Positions 36,110 through 43,948 of a stretch of 64,000 nt of DNA are shown here, in pieces. Below the pieces are notes generated by a model that was not told where the DNA came from, searched no databases, and saw only the letters and a program-made list of their open reading frames with translations. A program made the position numbers and the translations under genes. Numbering within the stretch: the first letter of the stretch is position 1; each line of letters begins with the position of its first letter. The DNA comes from Jeotgalicoccus aerolatus (lineage in GTDB: Bacteria > Bacillota > Bacilli > Staphylococcales > Salinicoccaceae). The DNA lies in NCBI RefSeq assembly GCF_014635205.1, contig NZ_BMCN01000002.1, forward strand, positions 310,001 through 374,000, read 5' to 3'.

Positions 36110-36778
36110 ATGAAAGTGGCATTATTTGATTTTGACGGCACGTTATATCCGCACGAAACATTTGAGACACTCCGTGCACATTTAAAAGATCATCCGAAAT
36201 TTAAGAAGAACTATAAACACTTTGTCCGTCATTTTGCGCCGACATATTTTGGCTACAAAATGAAATTGGTGCCGAAAATTAAAATGCAGCACAGAGCGCT
36301 GGAATCATATGTTCTCTCTTTCAAAGGTTATTCCAAAAAAGATATAGACGGTTTTTTTGCAGATGTTGCGAAATCGATGAGTACAGAGCTGAGGACTACC
36401 CTGCTTGAGAAAATAAAAGAACTTAAAGATGAAAACTATTATGTTGTACTCATTTCCGGAGCTTTTATTCCCTTATTGGAATCGTTATTTAAAGGTGTTG
36501 GTTTTGATTATATTGTCGGGTCGAAGATTCACTACAAGGGTGAAACACTCGATTATAAATCGCGGTTTGAACGTGTTTTTGCTGACCGCAAAATTGATAT
36601 TATTAAAGAGCATTTTAAAAATAAGGAAGTAGACTGGAAAAACAGTCAGGCATACAGTGACAGCATCACTGATATAAAAATGCTGGAGCTGGTAGGACAG
36701 CCGGTGGCTGTGACTCCGGATAACGACTTATTATCAGTCGCACAAGATAAAAATTGGAAAATACTAACGGATCTTTAG
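36110..36778 (+). CDS. HAD-IB phosphatase (SerB-like)
   Basis: 222 residues. HAD motif I is DFDGT at 7-11, motif II the Ser of VVLISGAF, and motif III/IV the Lys and AYSDSITDIKML region, which fits subfamily IB with phosphoserine phosphatases and related enzymes. An all-helical cap occupies about 15-85. The substrate is unknown; it could be phosphoserine, completing a pathway with the SerA operon at 59.7-62.5 kb. The gene has GGAAAGG upstream and ends seven bases before a small hypothetical gene. Confidence 0.8.
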   Translation: MKVALFDFDGTLYPHETFETLRAHLKDHPKFKKNYKHFVRHFAPTYFGYKMKLVPKIKMQHRALESYVLSFKGYSKKDIDGFFADVAKSMSTELRTTLLEKIKELKDENYYVVLISGAFIPLLESLFKGVGFDYIVGSKIHYKGETLDYKSRFERVFADRKIDIIKEHFKNKEVDWKNSQAYSDSITDIKMLELVGQPVAVTPDNDLLSVAQDKNWKILTDL

Positions 36779-36785
36779 GAGGATA

Positions 36786-37121
36786 ATGGTGGACTTAATT
36801 AATTTAACAGAAGCGGATCTTTATCCGACAGAGAAATTTGGACCTTCACTGGAAGGAACATTGTTGTACAAAGTGAGAGACCAATCTCACTTCCCAGGGG
36901 CATACATGACAACGAATGAGCGTCTGTTCATGAATGTGGATATGAATGGAGAAGCATACACGAGAGTATTCGCTTACCAGGACATTGTCCGCGCTTATGT
37001 AGAAGATGAGGTGCTGTTCATAGAATTTCCGGAAGGCATGGGTAAAATTGCTATGGTAGAAACAGTCTCAGGCGACATTGAAGCATTCGCTGATTACGTT
37101 AACGATAAAGCGGGAAAATAA
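36786..37121 (+). CDS. Hypothetical protein in operon with the HAD phosphatase
   Basis: 111 residues with no name I can attach. Strands alternate with the turns FGPSLEGTLLYKVRD, MTTNERLFMNVDMNG and DEVLFIEFPEGMGKIAMV, an arrangement like a bacterial PH-type domain, a fold guess only. AGGAGG lies just before the ATG; a GTG one codon later has better spacing. The gene follows the HAD phosphatase by seven bases and ends at a terminator. Confidence 0.65.
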   Translation: MVDLINLTEADLYPTEKFGPSLEGTLLYKVRDQSHFPGAYMTTNERLFMNVDMNGEAYTRVFAYQDIVRAYVEDEVLFIEFPEGMGKIAMVETVSGDIEAFADYVNDKAGK

Positions 37122-37132
37122 GTGAGAAGAAG

Positions 37133-37160
37133 GATGTGCTGACACAGTACATCTTTTTTT
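37133..37160 (+). terminator. Terminator after the hypothetical gene
   Basis: GATGTGCTG and CAGTACATC pair around ACA (one G-U pair) and are followed by seven T. Confidence 0.85.
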
Positions 37161-37163
37161 GAG

Positions 37164-37201
37164 GCAATTAGTATAACACTTTTAGCAATTAGTATGACAC
37201 A
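37164..37201 (+). repeat. Two direct repeats 21 bases apart upstream of mqo
   Basis: GCAATTAGTATAACACT (37164-37180) and GCAATTAGTATGACACA (37185-37201) match at 15 of 17 positions and start 21 bases apart, two helical turns. They lie just upstream of the weak mqo -35 box, where an activator would bind. Confidence 0.7.
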
Positions 37202-37215
37202 TTAGATGATAAGGC

Positions 37216-37244
37216 TTTCAGATTATAAAAAAAAAGAGTATACT
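37216..37244 (+). promoter_or_regulatory. Weak SigA promoter of mqo
   Basis: TTTCAG (37216-37221) and TATACT (37239-37244) are 17 bases apart. The poor -35 suggests dependence on an activator. An AGTATA/TATACT inverted repeat spans 37238-37265 around the start region. Confidence 0.55.
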
Positions 37245-37294
37245 GTTATTGAATATTAATATACTAAACACGGATAAGGGGCATCAATTTAAGT

Positions 37295-38800
37295 ATGACG
37301 ACTTCTATCAGCAAAACGGATGTTGTTCTAATTGGTGGCGGGATTATGAGTGCCACACTTGGAACACTGTTAAAAGAATTAAAACCTGAATGGAACATCA
37401 AAGTTTTTGAAAAACTGGACGATGTGGCCATCGAAAGTTCAAACGCATGGAATAATGCCGGTACAGGGCATTCAGCCTTATGTGAACTGAACTATACACC
37501 AGAGCTGGCAGACGGCTCGATAGATACGACAAAAGCAATTAAAATTAACGAACAATTCCAGATATCTAAACAGCTTTGGTCTTATTTAATAGAGAAAGGC
37601 GATATCAAGAATCCTGAAGACTTTATTCGTACAGTTCCGCATATGAGTTATGTGGAAGGTGAAAAAAATGTCGAGTTTCTTAAGAAACGTGTGGATAAAT
37701 TGACTGAAAGCCCTCTGTTTGAAGGCATGGAGTATACAGATGATCACAATATTCTGAAGGAATGGCTGCCGCTCATGATGAATGGCCGTACTCCAGATGA
37801 AGAAATTGGAGTCACGCGTATAGATTCCGGTACGGATATTAACTTCGGCAGTCTGACAAAAAAACTGTTTGATAAACTCCAGGAGCAGGGTGTGGAGCTG
37901 AATTTTAAACATGCTGTTCAGGATCTCCGCCGTACTCAAGGTGACAAATGGCAAGTAAAAGTGAAAAACTTAAACAACAGCAAAATGGAATATCATACTG
38001 CTGACTTTGTGTTTATTGGTGCGGGCGGCGGCAGTCTGCCGCTGCTGCAGAAAACGAACATTCCTGAATCTAAAAATATCGGTGGATTCCCGGTCAGCGG
38101 TCTGTTCTTAGTTTGTGACGACGAAGAAGTCGTCAATCAGCACGAAGCGAAAGTATACGGTAAAGCAAAAGTAGGCGCACCGCCTATGTCTGTGCCTCAC
38201 CTTGATACACGTTATATCGACGGTAAACGCTCACTGTTATTTGGACCTTTTGCCGGATTTTCACCGAAATTCCTTAAAACAGGTTCATACTTTGACTTAA
38301 TCGGCTCTGTTAAACCGAATAACGTTCTGACAATGCTGTCAGCAGGTGCTAAAGAAATGGGGCTCACTAAATATTTAGTGCAGCAAGTTCTGCTGAAAGA
38401 CGAACAGCGCATGGAAGAATTGCGTGAGTTTATTCCAGAAGCACGTTCAGAAGACTGGAAAACAATCACTGCCGGTCAGCGGGTTCAAATGATTAAAGAC
38501 ACTGACAAAGGTAAAGGAACTCTAATGTTCGGTACAGAAACAATCGTATCAGAAGATGGTTCTATGACTGCACTTCTCGGTGCATCACCAGGTGCATCTG
38601 TTTGTGTAGATGCAATGCTGGAAATGCTGGGACGCGCTTTCCCAGAAGAATTCAGTTCATGGGAAGCTAAGATTAAAGAAATGATTCCAACTTACGGTAT
38701 TTCTTTATCGGATAACCCTGATGTATTTAAAGAAATGAATGAAAGAACGACGGACACTTTAGGACTGAAAAGTCATAAAACAGGTGCCTTGTTGAGCTAA
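37295..38800 (+). CDS. mqo: Malate:quinone oxidoreductase
   Basis: 501 residues. FAD-binding [10 protein letters not shown] is at the N-terminus, and the family signature [20 protein letters not shown] contacts FAD and malate. The enzyme is a membrane-peripheral flavoprotein that oxidises malate to oxaloacetate and passes electrons to quinone. The ATG sits 15 bases after an AAGGGG site. The gene is monocistronic, ending at the terminator shared with metI. Paired direct repeats upstream suggest activation. Confidence 0.95.
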   Translation: MTTSISKTDVVLIGGGIMSATLGTLLKELKPEWNIKVFEKLDDVAIESSNAWNNAGTGHSALCELNYTPELADGSIDTTKAIKINEQFQISKQLWSYLIEKGDIKNPEDFIRTVPHMSYVEGEKNVEFLKKRVDKLTESPLFEGMEYTDDHNILKEWLPLMMNGRTPDEEIGVTRIDSGTDINFGSLTKKLFDKLQEQGVELNFKHAVQDLRRTQGDKWQVKVKNLNNSKMEYHTADFVFIGAGGGSLPLLQKTNIPESKNIGGFPVSGLFLVCDDEEVVNQHEAKVYGKAKVGAPPMSVPHLDTRYIDGKRSLLFGPFAGFSPKFLKTGSYFDLIGSVKPNNVLTMLSAGAKEMGLTKYLVQQVLLKDEQRMEELREFIPEARSEDWKTITAGQRVQMIKDTDKGKGTLMFGTETIVSEDGSMTALLGASPGASVCVDAMLEMLGRAFPEEFSSWEAKIKEMIPTYGISLSDNPDVFKEMNERTTDTLGLKSHKTGALLS

Positions 38801-38806
38801 TAATAC

Positions 38807-38847
38807 AAAACGGCATCGGATTGTTAATATCCGATGCCGTTTTTTTG
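38807..38847. terminator. Bidirectional terminator
   Basis: AAAACGGCATCGGAT and its complement form a long stem with T runs on both sides, between mqo and the convergent metI gene. Confidence 0.92.
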
Positions 38848-38848
38848 T

Positions 38849-39937
38849 TTAATTTTTTGCTTGGTTTAAGGCCTGTTCAATATCTTTAATGATATCTTCA
38901 GCATTTTCAATGCCGATAGATAGCCGGATTAAAGAATCATCTATACCGCGTTTGATACGCTCATCATCCGGCATTTCTGCATGAGTCTGTGTAAATGGAA
39001 ATGTAATGAAAGTTTCCGTTCCGCCGAGGCTCTCGGCGAAAGTACAGACTTCAATATGTTCTAAAAAGGTGTGTACACTATGTGTATTTTTAAAACGCAG
39101 GCTCAGCATTCCGGTCGTCCCTGCGTAGAGCACCTGATCGATTGCCTCATGATTTTCAAAGTGTGTCGCAACTTTTCTCGCATTTTCAATGGACCGATCC
39201 ATTCGAACGTGAAGTGTTTTTAAACCGCGTAGCAGCAGAAAACCATCAAATGGTGACAGTGTGGCGCCGATCATATTATGGTAAAGACCGAGAGTTTCTG
39301 CGAGTTCTTTATCTTTTACAGTGACAACCCCGGCAAGAACATCGTTATGCCCGCCGATATATTTCGTTGCGGAATGAAGGACGATATCAGCCCCGTCTGT
39401 CAGCGGACGCGATAAGTAAGGTGTTAAAAATGTATTGTCTATAATCGTTAAAATATTATTCTTTTGAGCCAGGTCATAAAGCGGTGCAAGTTCAGTCTTT
39501 TCCATAGAAGGGTTAGTAATCGGTTCAATGAAAAATGCCCGGGTATTACTGTTAATTGCTGAGAGCAGCTGCTCTTGATTATTAAAATCTACATAATGAA
39601 ATTTAACATTATATTTCTCTTCGTAGAAATTAAAGATGCGGAATGTTCCGCCGTATAAATCAAAGCTCACGAGCACTTCATCATTAGTATTAAATAAATT
39701 ACAGCACAATTGAACGGCGGCCATGCCGCTTGAAGTTGCAAAAGATTGAACGCCGCCCTCTAAGTCAGCGAAAGCCTCTTCAAATTGAGAACGGGTCGGA
39801 TTTTTAGTACGTGTGTAGTCGAAGCCTGTCGATTTTCCAACCCCCTCATGTTCAAATGCAGTTGATAAATATATCGGGCTTGTTGTTGCCCCTGTATGAT
39901 CCGGTTTTAATGAAATTTGAGAAAGCTTAGTATCCAA
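38849..39937 (-). CDS. metI: Cystathionine gamma-synthase / O-acetylhomoserine thiolyase (MetI-like)
   Basis: 362 residues of the Cys/Met-metabolism PLP family. The PLP lysine is Lys192 in HSATKYIGGH, and YTRTKNPTRSQFEEAFADLE marks the phosphate-binding N-terminus. It joins an activated homoserine with cysteine or sulfide in methionine synthesis. Start is TTG at 39937 with AAAAGGATG upstream. The acetyl-type MetA coded at 45.3-46.2 kb would supply O-acetylhomoserine. MetI and MetC-like activities are hard to separate by sequence, so MetI is a best guess. No S-box or T-box is visible upstream. Confidence 0.85.
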   Translation of the reverse strand: MDTKLSQISLKPDHTGATTSPIYLSTAFEHEGVGKSTGFDYTRTKNPTRSQFEEAFADLEGGVQSFATSSGMAAVQLCCNLFNTNDEVLVSFDLYGGTFRIFNFYEEKYNVKFHYVDFNNQEQLLSAINSNTRAFFIEPITNPSMEKTELAPLYDLAQKNNILTIIDNTFLTPYLSRPLTDGADIVLHSATKYIGGHNDVLAGVVTVKDKELAETLGLYHNMIGATLSPFDGFLLLRGLKTLHVRMDRSIENARKVATHFENHEAIDQVLYAGTTGMLSLRFKNTHSVHTFLEHIEVCTFAESLGGTETFITFPFTQTHAEMPDDERIKRGIDDSLIRLSIGIENAEDIIKDIEQALNQAKN

Positions 39938-39980
39938 TATTTATCATCCTTTTGCTCTGTATTTTTAGAAAGATATGTTA

Positions 39981-40009
39981 AATATATAAACTAAGGTGAG
40001 ACAAGTCAA
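39981..40009 (-). promoter_or_regulatory. SigA promoter of metI
   Basis: On the minus strand TTGACT (40004-40009) and TATATT (39981-39986) are 17 bases apart, giving a short leader with no recognisable riboswitch. Confidence 0.6.
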
Positions 40010-40081
40010 TGATTTCATGGAATATTTAGAAAATTCTATAATAGTAACGGTGATATAATGCATAATATACGGTAGATAAAA

Positions 40082-40101
40082 ATAACGATAAGCGTTATAA
40101 T
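40082..40101 (+). promoter_or_regulatory. Palindrome overlapping the -10 box of the RacA-like gene
   Basis: ATAACG (40082-40087) and CGTTAT (40093-40098) are an exact inverted repeat with five bases between, and the right arm overlaps TATAAT (40096-40101). The encoded protein has a MerR-type DNA-binding head, so autoregulation is an attractive guess. Confidence 0.4.
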
Positions 40102-40131
40102 AGGGATAATTAAATTACAGGAGTGATACGA

Positions 40132-41016
40132 GTGAGTCAGTCACAGAACGTTATATACTATACAACAGCTCAAGTAACAGACATGGTGGAACTGTCTGAT
40201 CAGAACGTTAGAAAGTACGTTAGATTACTTGAAAATAGAAATTATGAAGTTGCTAAAGATGAGCATAATAGACGTCTGTTTTCTAAAAAAGATGTGAATG
40301 TATTAAAAGAAATGATTAGAATTGCAAAAGCTCCGGGCAATACGCTGGACTCTGCAGCAGATACAATCATTGAAAGTCAGGATGAATTTGAAGAAACGGA
40401 AAGTGAAAATCAAGTATCGAAAATGTCGGATAATGATATTTCCCGACTGCTTGCGATAGTACTTGAAAAGCTCGATGAAATTCAAAATGAAAATAAAGAA
40501 TTAAAATCTAATATCAGTACACTCGTTCACAGATTAGAAGAATATGATCTGAAAGCACTTGAGTATAGCCCTGAAAAATCAGAAGAAGAAGAAACGGCTT
40601 TTGTGGAAGATACTTTTGAAGAAGAGGAATCGCCGCAAGTGACAGAAGAAACTGAACCTGAAGTCGAGGCAGCAGCTGTTGAAGAGGAAACGGTTGAAGA
40701 AGAAATGTCAGAAGAGGAAACGGCAAGTGCAGCAGAGACTGTCGAGGAAGCAACTGTTCCAGCTTCGGAGGAACTTGTTGAAGAAGCACCGGCAGAAGAA
40801 AGTGCTGATGAAGAAGCTGCTGCAGAACCGGAAGTTCAGACGGAAACAGCAGCTTCAGAAAAAAATAACGGTACAGTTGATCTAAGTCAGCAGGAAGAAC
40901 AAACACAAACGGTCACAGAAGAAAAAGAAGTAAATAGTGAAGATATAGCAAAAGAGCAAATCGAAGCCCCGAAAAAAGGGTTCTTTGGTAAACTGGCGAG
41001 CATGTTTAAAGGATAG
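40132..41016 (+). CDS. RacA-like protein: MerR-type HTH, acidic linker, C-terminal amphipathic motif
   Basis: 294 residues from GTG at 40132 (AGGAG upstream). Residues about 10-70 form a MerR-type helix-turn-helix (YYTTAQVTDMVELSDQNVRKY, NRRLFSKKDV); about 100-140 is a short coiled coil (LEKLDEIQNENKELKSNIST). A region of some 120 residues rich in Glu, Ala, Val and Thr follows, and the end is KKGFFGKLASMFKG, which would make an amphipathic basic helix like membrane-targeting tails of MinD or FtsY. This order (DNA-binding head, coil, membrane tail) recalls RacA/DivIVA-type chromosome anchors. Role is inference; DUF3967-like proteins of unknown function are the nearest name. Confidence 0.7.
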   Translation: MSQSQNVIYYTTAQVTDMVELSDQNVRKYVRLLENRNYEVAKDEHNRRLFSKKDVNVLKEMIRIAKAPGNTLDSAADTIIESQDEFEETESENQVSKMSDNDISRLLAIVLEKLDEIQNENKELKSNISTLVHRLEEYDLKALEYSPEKSEEEETAFVEDTFEEEESPQVTEETEPEVEAAAVEEETVEEEMSEEETASAAETVEEATVPASEELVEEAPAEESADEEAAAEPEVQTETAASEKNNGTVDLSQQEEQTQTVTEEKEVNSEDIAKEQIEAPKKGFFGKLASMFKG

Positions 41017-41046
41017 AATCGAAATTTATTTCGATTCTTTTTTTAT
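41015..41046 (+). terminator. Terminator after the RacA-like gene
   Basis: AGAATCGAAA and its complement around TTTA-type loop, with a T run. It begins inside the stop codon. Confidence 0.85.
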
Positions 41047-41061
41047 TTTGTGTCACTATCA

Positions 41062-41090
41062 TTGACTTATGATATTAAAACCACTACAAT
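41062..41090 (+). promoter_or_regulatory. SigA promoter of guaC
   Basis: TTGACT (41062-41067) and TACAAT (41085-41090) are 17 bases apart. The leader of about 60 bases shows no purine riboswitch. Confidence 0.7.
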
Positions 41091-41154
41091 ACCTATTGGC
41101 GAACGAGATTATAATATAAGTTAAATAATATACGGATTAGAGGAGCGTTTTATC

Positions 41155-42138
41155 ATGGATAGCGTTTTTGATTATGAGGATATACAGTTAATTCCGAACA
41201 AATGTATTGTAGACAGTCGTTCTGAATGTGATACTTCTATAAAGTTTGGGAAGCATACATTTAAACTGCCGGTAGTACCTGCGAATATGCAGACTATCAT
41301 TGATGAAAATATTGCAACTTACTTAGCAGAAAACGGATACTTTTATATCATGCACCGTTTCAACCCTGAAACACGCATTGAATTTATTAATAAAATGAAA
41401 GAAAGAAATCTTATTTCTTCTATAAGTGTGGGTATTAAACCCGAAGAATATGATTTTGTACTGAGCCTGAAAGAACAGAACCTTGTACCAGATTACATGA
41501 CGATCGATATTGCACACGGTCACTCGGACAGAGTAATGGATATGATTAAACACATTAAAAAACATATTCCTGAAACTTTCCTAATCGCAGGTAATGTGGG
41601 AACACCTGAAGCAGTGAGAGAATTAGAGCACGCTGGTGCAGATGCGACTAAAGTGGGTATCGGTCCAGGTAAAGTATGTATTACTAAAATTAAAACAGGC
41701 TTTGGCACAGGCGGATGGCAGCTCGCTGCACTGCGTTTATGTGCAAAAGCAGCATCTAAGCCGATTATTGCAGACGGCGGAATCCGTACACATGGAGATA
41801 TCGCTAAATCTGTAAGATTTGGAGCATCTATGGTGATGATCGGATCACTATTTGCAGGGCACGAAGAATCACCAGGTACAGTTTACGAAGAAGATGGCAA
41901 GAAATATAAAGAATATTTCGGTTCAGCATCTGAATTCCAAAAAGGTGAACACAAAAACGTTGAAGGTAAAAAAATGTATGTAGAGTATAAAGGACCTTTA
42001 GCTGATACTCTGACAGAAATGCAGCAGGATCTTCAGTCTTCTATCTCATATGCCGGCGGCAATGAGCTGGACTCAATCCGCACTGTAGATTACGTCGTAG
42101 TTAAAAACTCAATCTTTAATGGCGATAAAGTATACTAA
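41155..42138 (+). CDS. guaC: GMP reductase
   Basis: 327 residues, the size of Firmicutes GuaC. The IMPDH/GMPR loop [20 protein letters not shown] carries the catalytic Cys, and it lacks the CBS domains of IMP dehydrogenase. It deaminates GMP to IMP with NADPH, returning guanine nucleotides to the adenine branch. GAGGAGCG precedes the ATG. The gene has its own promoter and a strong terminator. Confidence 0.95.
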   Translation: MDSVFDYEDIQLIPNKCIVDSRSECDTSIKFGKHTFKLPVVPANMQTIIDENIATYLAENGYFYIMHRFNPETRIEFINKMKERNLISSISVGIKPEEYDFVLSLKEQNLVPDYMTIDIAHGHSDRVMDMIKHIKKHIPETFLIAGNVGTPEAVRELEHAGADATKVGIGPGKVCITKIKTGFGTGGWQLAALRLCAKAASKPIIADGGIRTHGDIAKSVRFGASMVMIGSLFAGHEESPGTVYEEDGKKYKEYFGSASEFQKGEHKNVEGKKMYVEYKGPLADTLTEMQQDLQSSISYAGGNELDSIRTVDYVVVKNSIFNGDKVY

Positions 42139-42153
42139 TCGAATTTAATTTTC

Positions 42154-42179
42154 AGGACCGCATGTGCGGTCCTTTTTTT
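42154..42179 (+). terminator. Terminator after guaC
   Basis: AGGACCGCA and TGCGGTCCT with a two-base centre and seven T. Confidence 0.9.
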
Positions 42180-42231
42180 GTTGGATTTTGATAGGGGGTG
42201 AAGTGGTGGTGTTGCCCTGTGTTTATAAGCT

Positions 42232-42580
42232 GAGTCCTGTTCACAGTGTCATTCAAACCCATTTGTCTGACAGTGTGGCCCTAGAAGTATCTGATTTGAC
42301 TCTTTTTTGAGCTGGACCCTGTTCACAGTGTCATTCAAACCCATTTGTCTGACAGTGTGGCCCAAAAGTATCTGTCTCGACCCGTTTTTGAGCTGGATCC
42401 AGCCCACAGTGTCACTCAAACCCATTTGACTGACAGTGTGGCCCGAAAAGTATCTGTCTCGACCCATTTTTGAACTGGATCCAGCCCATAGTGTCATTCA
42501 AACCCATTTGTTTGACAGTGTGGCCCAAAAAGTATCTGTCTCGACCTTTTTTTGAGCTGGATCCAGTTCACACTGTCATC
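42232..42580. repeat. Tandem repeat, about 81-bp unit, four copies plus a fragment
   Basis: Units begin at 42232, 42309, 42390, 42472 and 42554 (77, 81, 82 and 82 bp, then about 27 bp). Each contains CACAGTGTCATTCAAACCCA and TTTGTCTGACAGTGTGGCCC, which fold on themselves (ACAGTGTCA against TGACAGTGT, CAAA against TTTG), and a tail AAGTATCTGTCTCGACC ending in a T run. Copies differ by a few substitutions, and the first is the most divergent. A minus-strand open frame at 42249-42497 merely follows the repeat. The 541-base gap between guaC and tyrA holds only this and two terminators. Confidence 0.9.
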
Positions 42581-42604
42581 ACCCGCAACAAAAAACTCCC
42601 AAAA

Positions 42605-42638
42605 CAAAAAGCACCGGATTCGCAATGAATCCGGCGCC
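42605..42638 (-). terminator. Terminator of tyrA
   Basis: On the minus strand GCGCCGGATTC, a five-base loop and GAATCCGGTGC are followed by TTTTTG. It separates tyrA from the tandem repeat. Confidence 0.88.
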
Positions 42639-42679
42639 AACTGGCTATCACATCTAATAAGCGATATTTTCACTTAAAG

Positions 42680-43528
42680 TTATTCAATATTGTGCAAATC
42701 TTTATAACGCTTCGTACTTTCAAGCATCATTTCTTCCATTGTTTCAACGTCTTCGCTTTGTATGGCGTGATTGAGTTTATCGAGCTGGGTTTGAAAGTTG
42801 TCGATGTGTTTAACGAGGTGATCTTTATTCATCATAAACAGTTCTGGCCACAGTTTTTCATTGATGTTCGTAATGCGTGTTAAATCCCGGTAACTGTCAC
42901 CTGTGTATTTTTTAGTATTGCGGGCAACATCATCGCTGTTTATAAGTGATATTGCGATGACGTGAGCGAGCTGGCTGGTAAATCCAATGACTTCATCGTG
43001 GAAGTCGGGTGTAATGACTGAAATCGTGCCGAATCCCAGCTTTTTAACAAATTTTTTCAAGTAATCGATATTTTCTTCTTTATTACGCGAGGTCGGTGTG
43101 ATTAAATAGTTCGCACCTTCAAATACTTCTTTGCTGCTGAATTCAAGTCCGCGATTTTCCCGGCCGGCCATAGGGTGGCCGAAAACAAAGTCTGCATGTG
43201 CCGGCAGCAGGGGTTCTACATCACCGATAATTGAAGTTTTGACACCCGTCACGTCTGTTATGATGCAGCCTTCTTTTAAATAAGGCGCATAGTCACTCAC
43301 CAACTGGACGAGCAGTTTTGGATAAACGGCGAAGATGATTAAATCTGCGTCAGGTATCACTTCTTTAAAGTCCAGTGAGCCGTCCTTTATAATATTTTGT
43401 TCTTTAGCTTTCTGTATGGCAGCGGCATCGATGTCTACAGCATATGTTTCAGCTTCTGGTAAATTTGCTTTGATAGACAGAGCGAATGATCCGCCGATGT
43501 TTCCTAAACCGATAATTGCAATTTTCAT
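42680..43528 (-). CDS. tyrA: Prephenate dehydrogenase
   Basis: 282 residues. The NAD(P) fold starts IIGLGNIGGSFALSI, the catalytic His lies in FGHPMAGRENRGLE, and the helical dimer domain follows. There is no ACT domain, so feedback control by tyrosine through ACT is absent, unlike longer Bacillus TyrA (about 370). It oxidatively decarboxylates prephenate to 4-hydroxyphenylpyruvate in tyrosine synthesis. ATG at 43528 is favoured since GGAGG lies only one base from the outer ATG at 43537. It is divergent from the DAHP synthase operon. Confidence 0.88.
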   Translation of the reverse strand: MKIAIIGLGNIGGSFALSIKANLPEAETYAVDIDAAAIQKAKEQNIIKDGSLDFKEVIPDADLIIFAVYPKLLVQLVSDYAPYLKEGCIITDVTGVKTSIIGDVEPLLPAHADFVFGHPMAGRENRGLEFSSKEVFEGANYLITPTSRNKEENIDYLKKFVKKLGFGTISVITPDFHDEVIGFTSQLAHVIAISLINSDDVARNTKKYTGDSYRDLTRITNINEKLWPELFMMNKDHLVKHIDNFQTQLDKLNHAIQSEDVETMEEMMLESTKRYKDLHNIE

Positions 43529-43626
43529 ATATTTCATGCCTCCGTATTTTCCCGATTATACTATAAAATTGAATATACCTTAATTAACTAAATTATGTAA
43601 ACATTTAATCAATTCAAATAAATAGT

Positions 43627-43655
43627 TTGACAAATTAAATAGCCCGGCATATAAT
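43627..43655 (+). promoter_or_regulatory. Consensus SigA promoter of the aromatic leader
   Basis: TTGACA (43627-43632) and TATAAT (43650-43655), both perfect, with a 17-base spacer. Transcription should start near 43662, some 28 bases before the leader peptide ATG. Confidence 0.92.
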
Positions 43656-43689
43656 TACATTCAAATACATTACAAAAGGAGCGGTTATT

Positions 43690-43746
43690 ATGTTAACCAA
43701 CACCACTTCACAACTTAATAACCATCTTTACTTTAGCTATTTTTGA
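43690..43746 (+). CDS. Aromatic leader peptide (candidate attenuator peptide)
   Basis: 18 codons, MLTNTTSQLNNHLYFSYF then TGA. An AAAGGAG lies nine bases before the ATG, so translation should be efficient. Four of its last five residues are Tyr or Phe (Y14 F15 S16 Y17 F18), the end products of the pathway started by the DAHP synthase coded 200 bases downstream. The clustering at the end, directly before a chain of overlapping hairpins, is the hallmark of attenuator leader peptides such as PheL. Existence of the frame is directly visible; function is inferred. Confidence 0.8.
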   Translation: MLTNTTSQLNNHLYFSYF

Positions 43747-43749
43747 TAC

Positions 43750-43923
43750 CGTTTGTACTCATCATTTGTACAAACGTAAAACAAACTGTTTGTATCAATG
43801 ATGGCTGAAGATTTTGTAATGTCTAGCCATTTACTTTAAATAAGTGGCTGGGAGTCAGGACTTCTACATATTTTTCTATACTCACTGCCACTTAATTTAT
43901 AGTTAAGTGGCAGTTTTATTTTT
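43750..43923 (+). promoter_or_regulatory. Multi-state attenuator leader of the DAHP synthase operon
   Basis: Pairable segments: A 43750-43758 with B 43768-43776 (9 bp); B extended 43760-43775 with C 43788-43803 (16 positions, one mismatch); C' 43801-43806 with D 43825-43830 (6 bp); D 43825-43833 with E 43841-43849 (9 bp); E 43837-43848 with F 43887-43899 (12 bp, one bulge); F 43884-43895 with G 43903-43914 (12 bp, terminator). If a ribosome stalls on the Tyr/Phe codons, A:B, C':D and E:F can form and transcription continues. If it reaches the stop it covers A, so B:C, D:E and F:G form and transcription ends. No T-box sequence is present. Confidence 0.75.
43884..43923 (+). terminator. Attenuator terminator
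   Basis: ACTGCCACTTAA and TTAAGTGGCAGT are a perfect 12-bp stem around a seven-base loop, followed by TTTATTTTT. It lies only 26 bases before the DAHP synthase start. Confidence 0.88.
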
Positions 43924-43948
43924 AAAAATTTTAGGAGGCTGTTTAATT

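Noticed and set aside
36006-36179. Longer N-terminus of the YtoQ-like protein
   Set aside because: It would overlap the divergent HAD gene start; the ATG at 36005 has a perfect AGGAGG.
39938-40009. S-box (SAM) or T-box riboswitch ahead of metI
   Set aside because: The leader after the promoter is only about 40 bases and carries none of the conserved blocks.
40514-40906. Long Leu/Gln-rich minus-strand frame and a Lys/Arg-rich plus-strand frame opposite the RacA-like gene
   Set aside because: Both are shadows of the GAA-rich acidic linker of the real gene; neither has a sensible start or fold.
42249-42497. Minus-strand open frame of 82 codons with repeated HTV-QMG blocks
   Set aside because: It follows the 81-bp tandem repeat, which is divisible by three in one spacing only. 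It has no ribosome site, and the plus strand shows the palindromic unit as the real structure.
42232-42580. CRISPR array
   Set aside because: Units are contiguous near-identical copies of 77-82 bp with no unique spacers, and no cas genes are near.
43750-43923. T-box or other tRNA-sensing leader for the aromatic operon
   Set aside because: No T-box sequence (AGGGTGGNACCGCG-like) and no specifier stem; the leader peptide explains the layout better.
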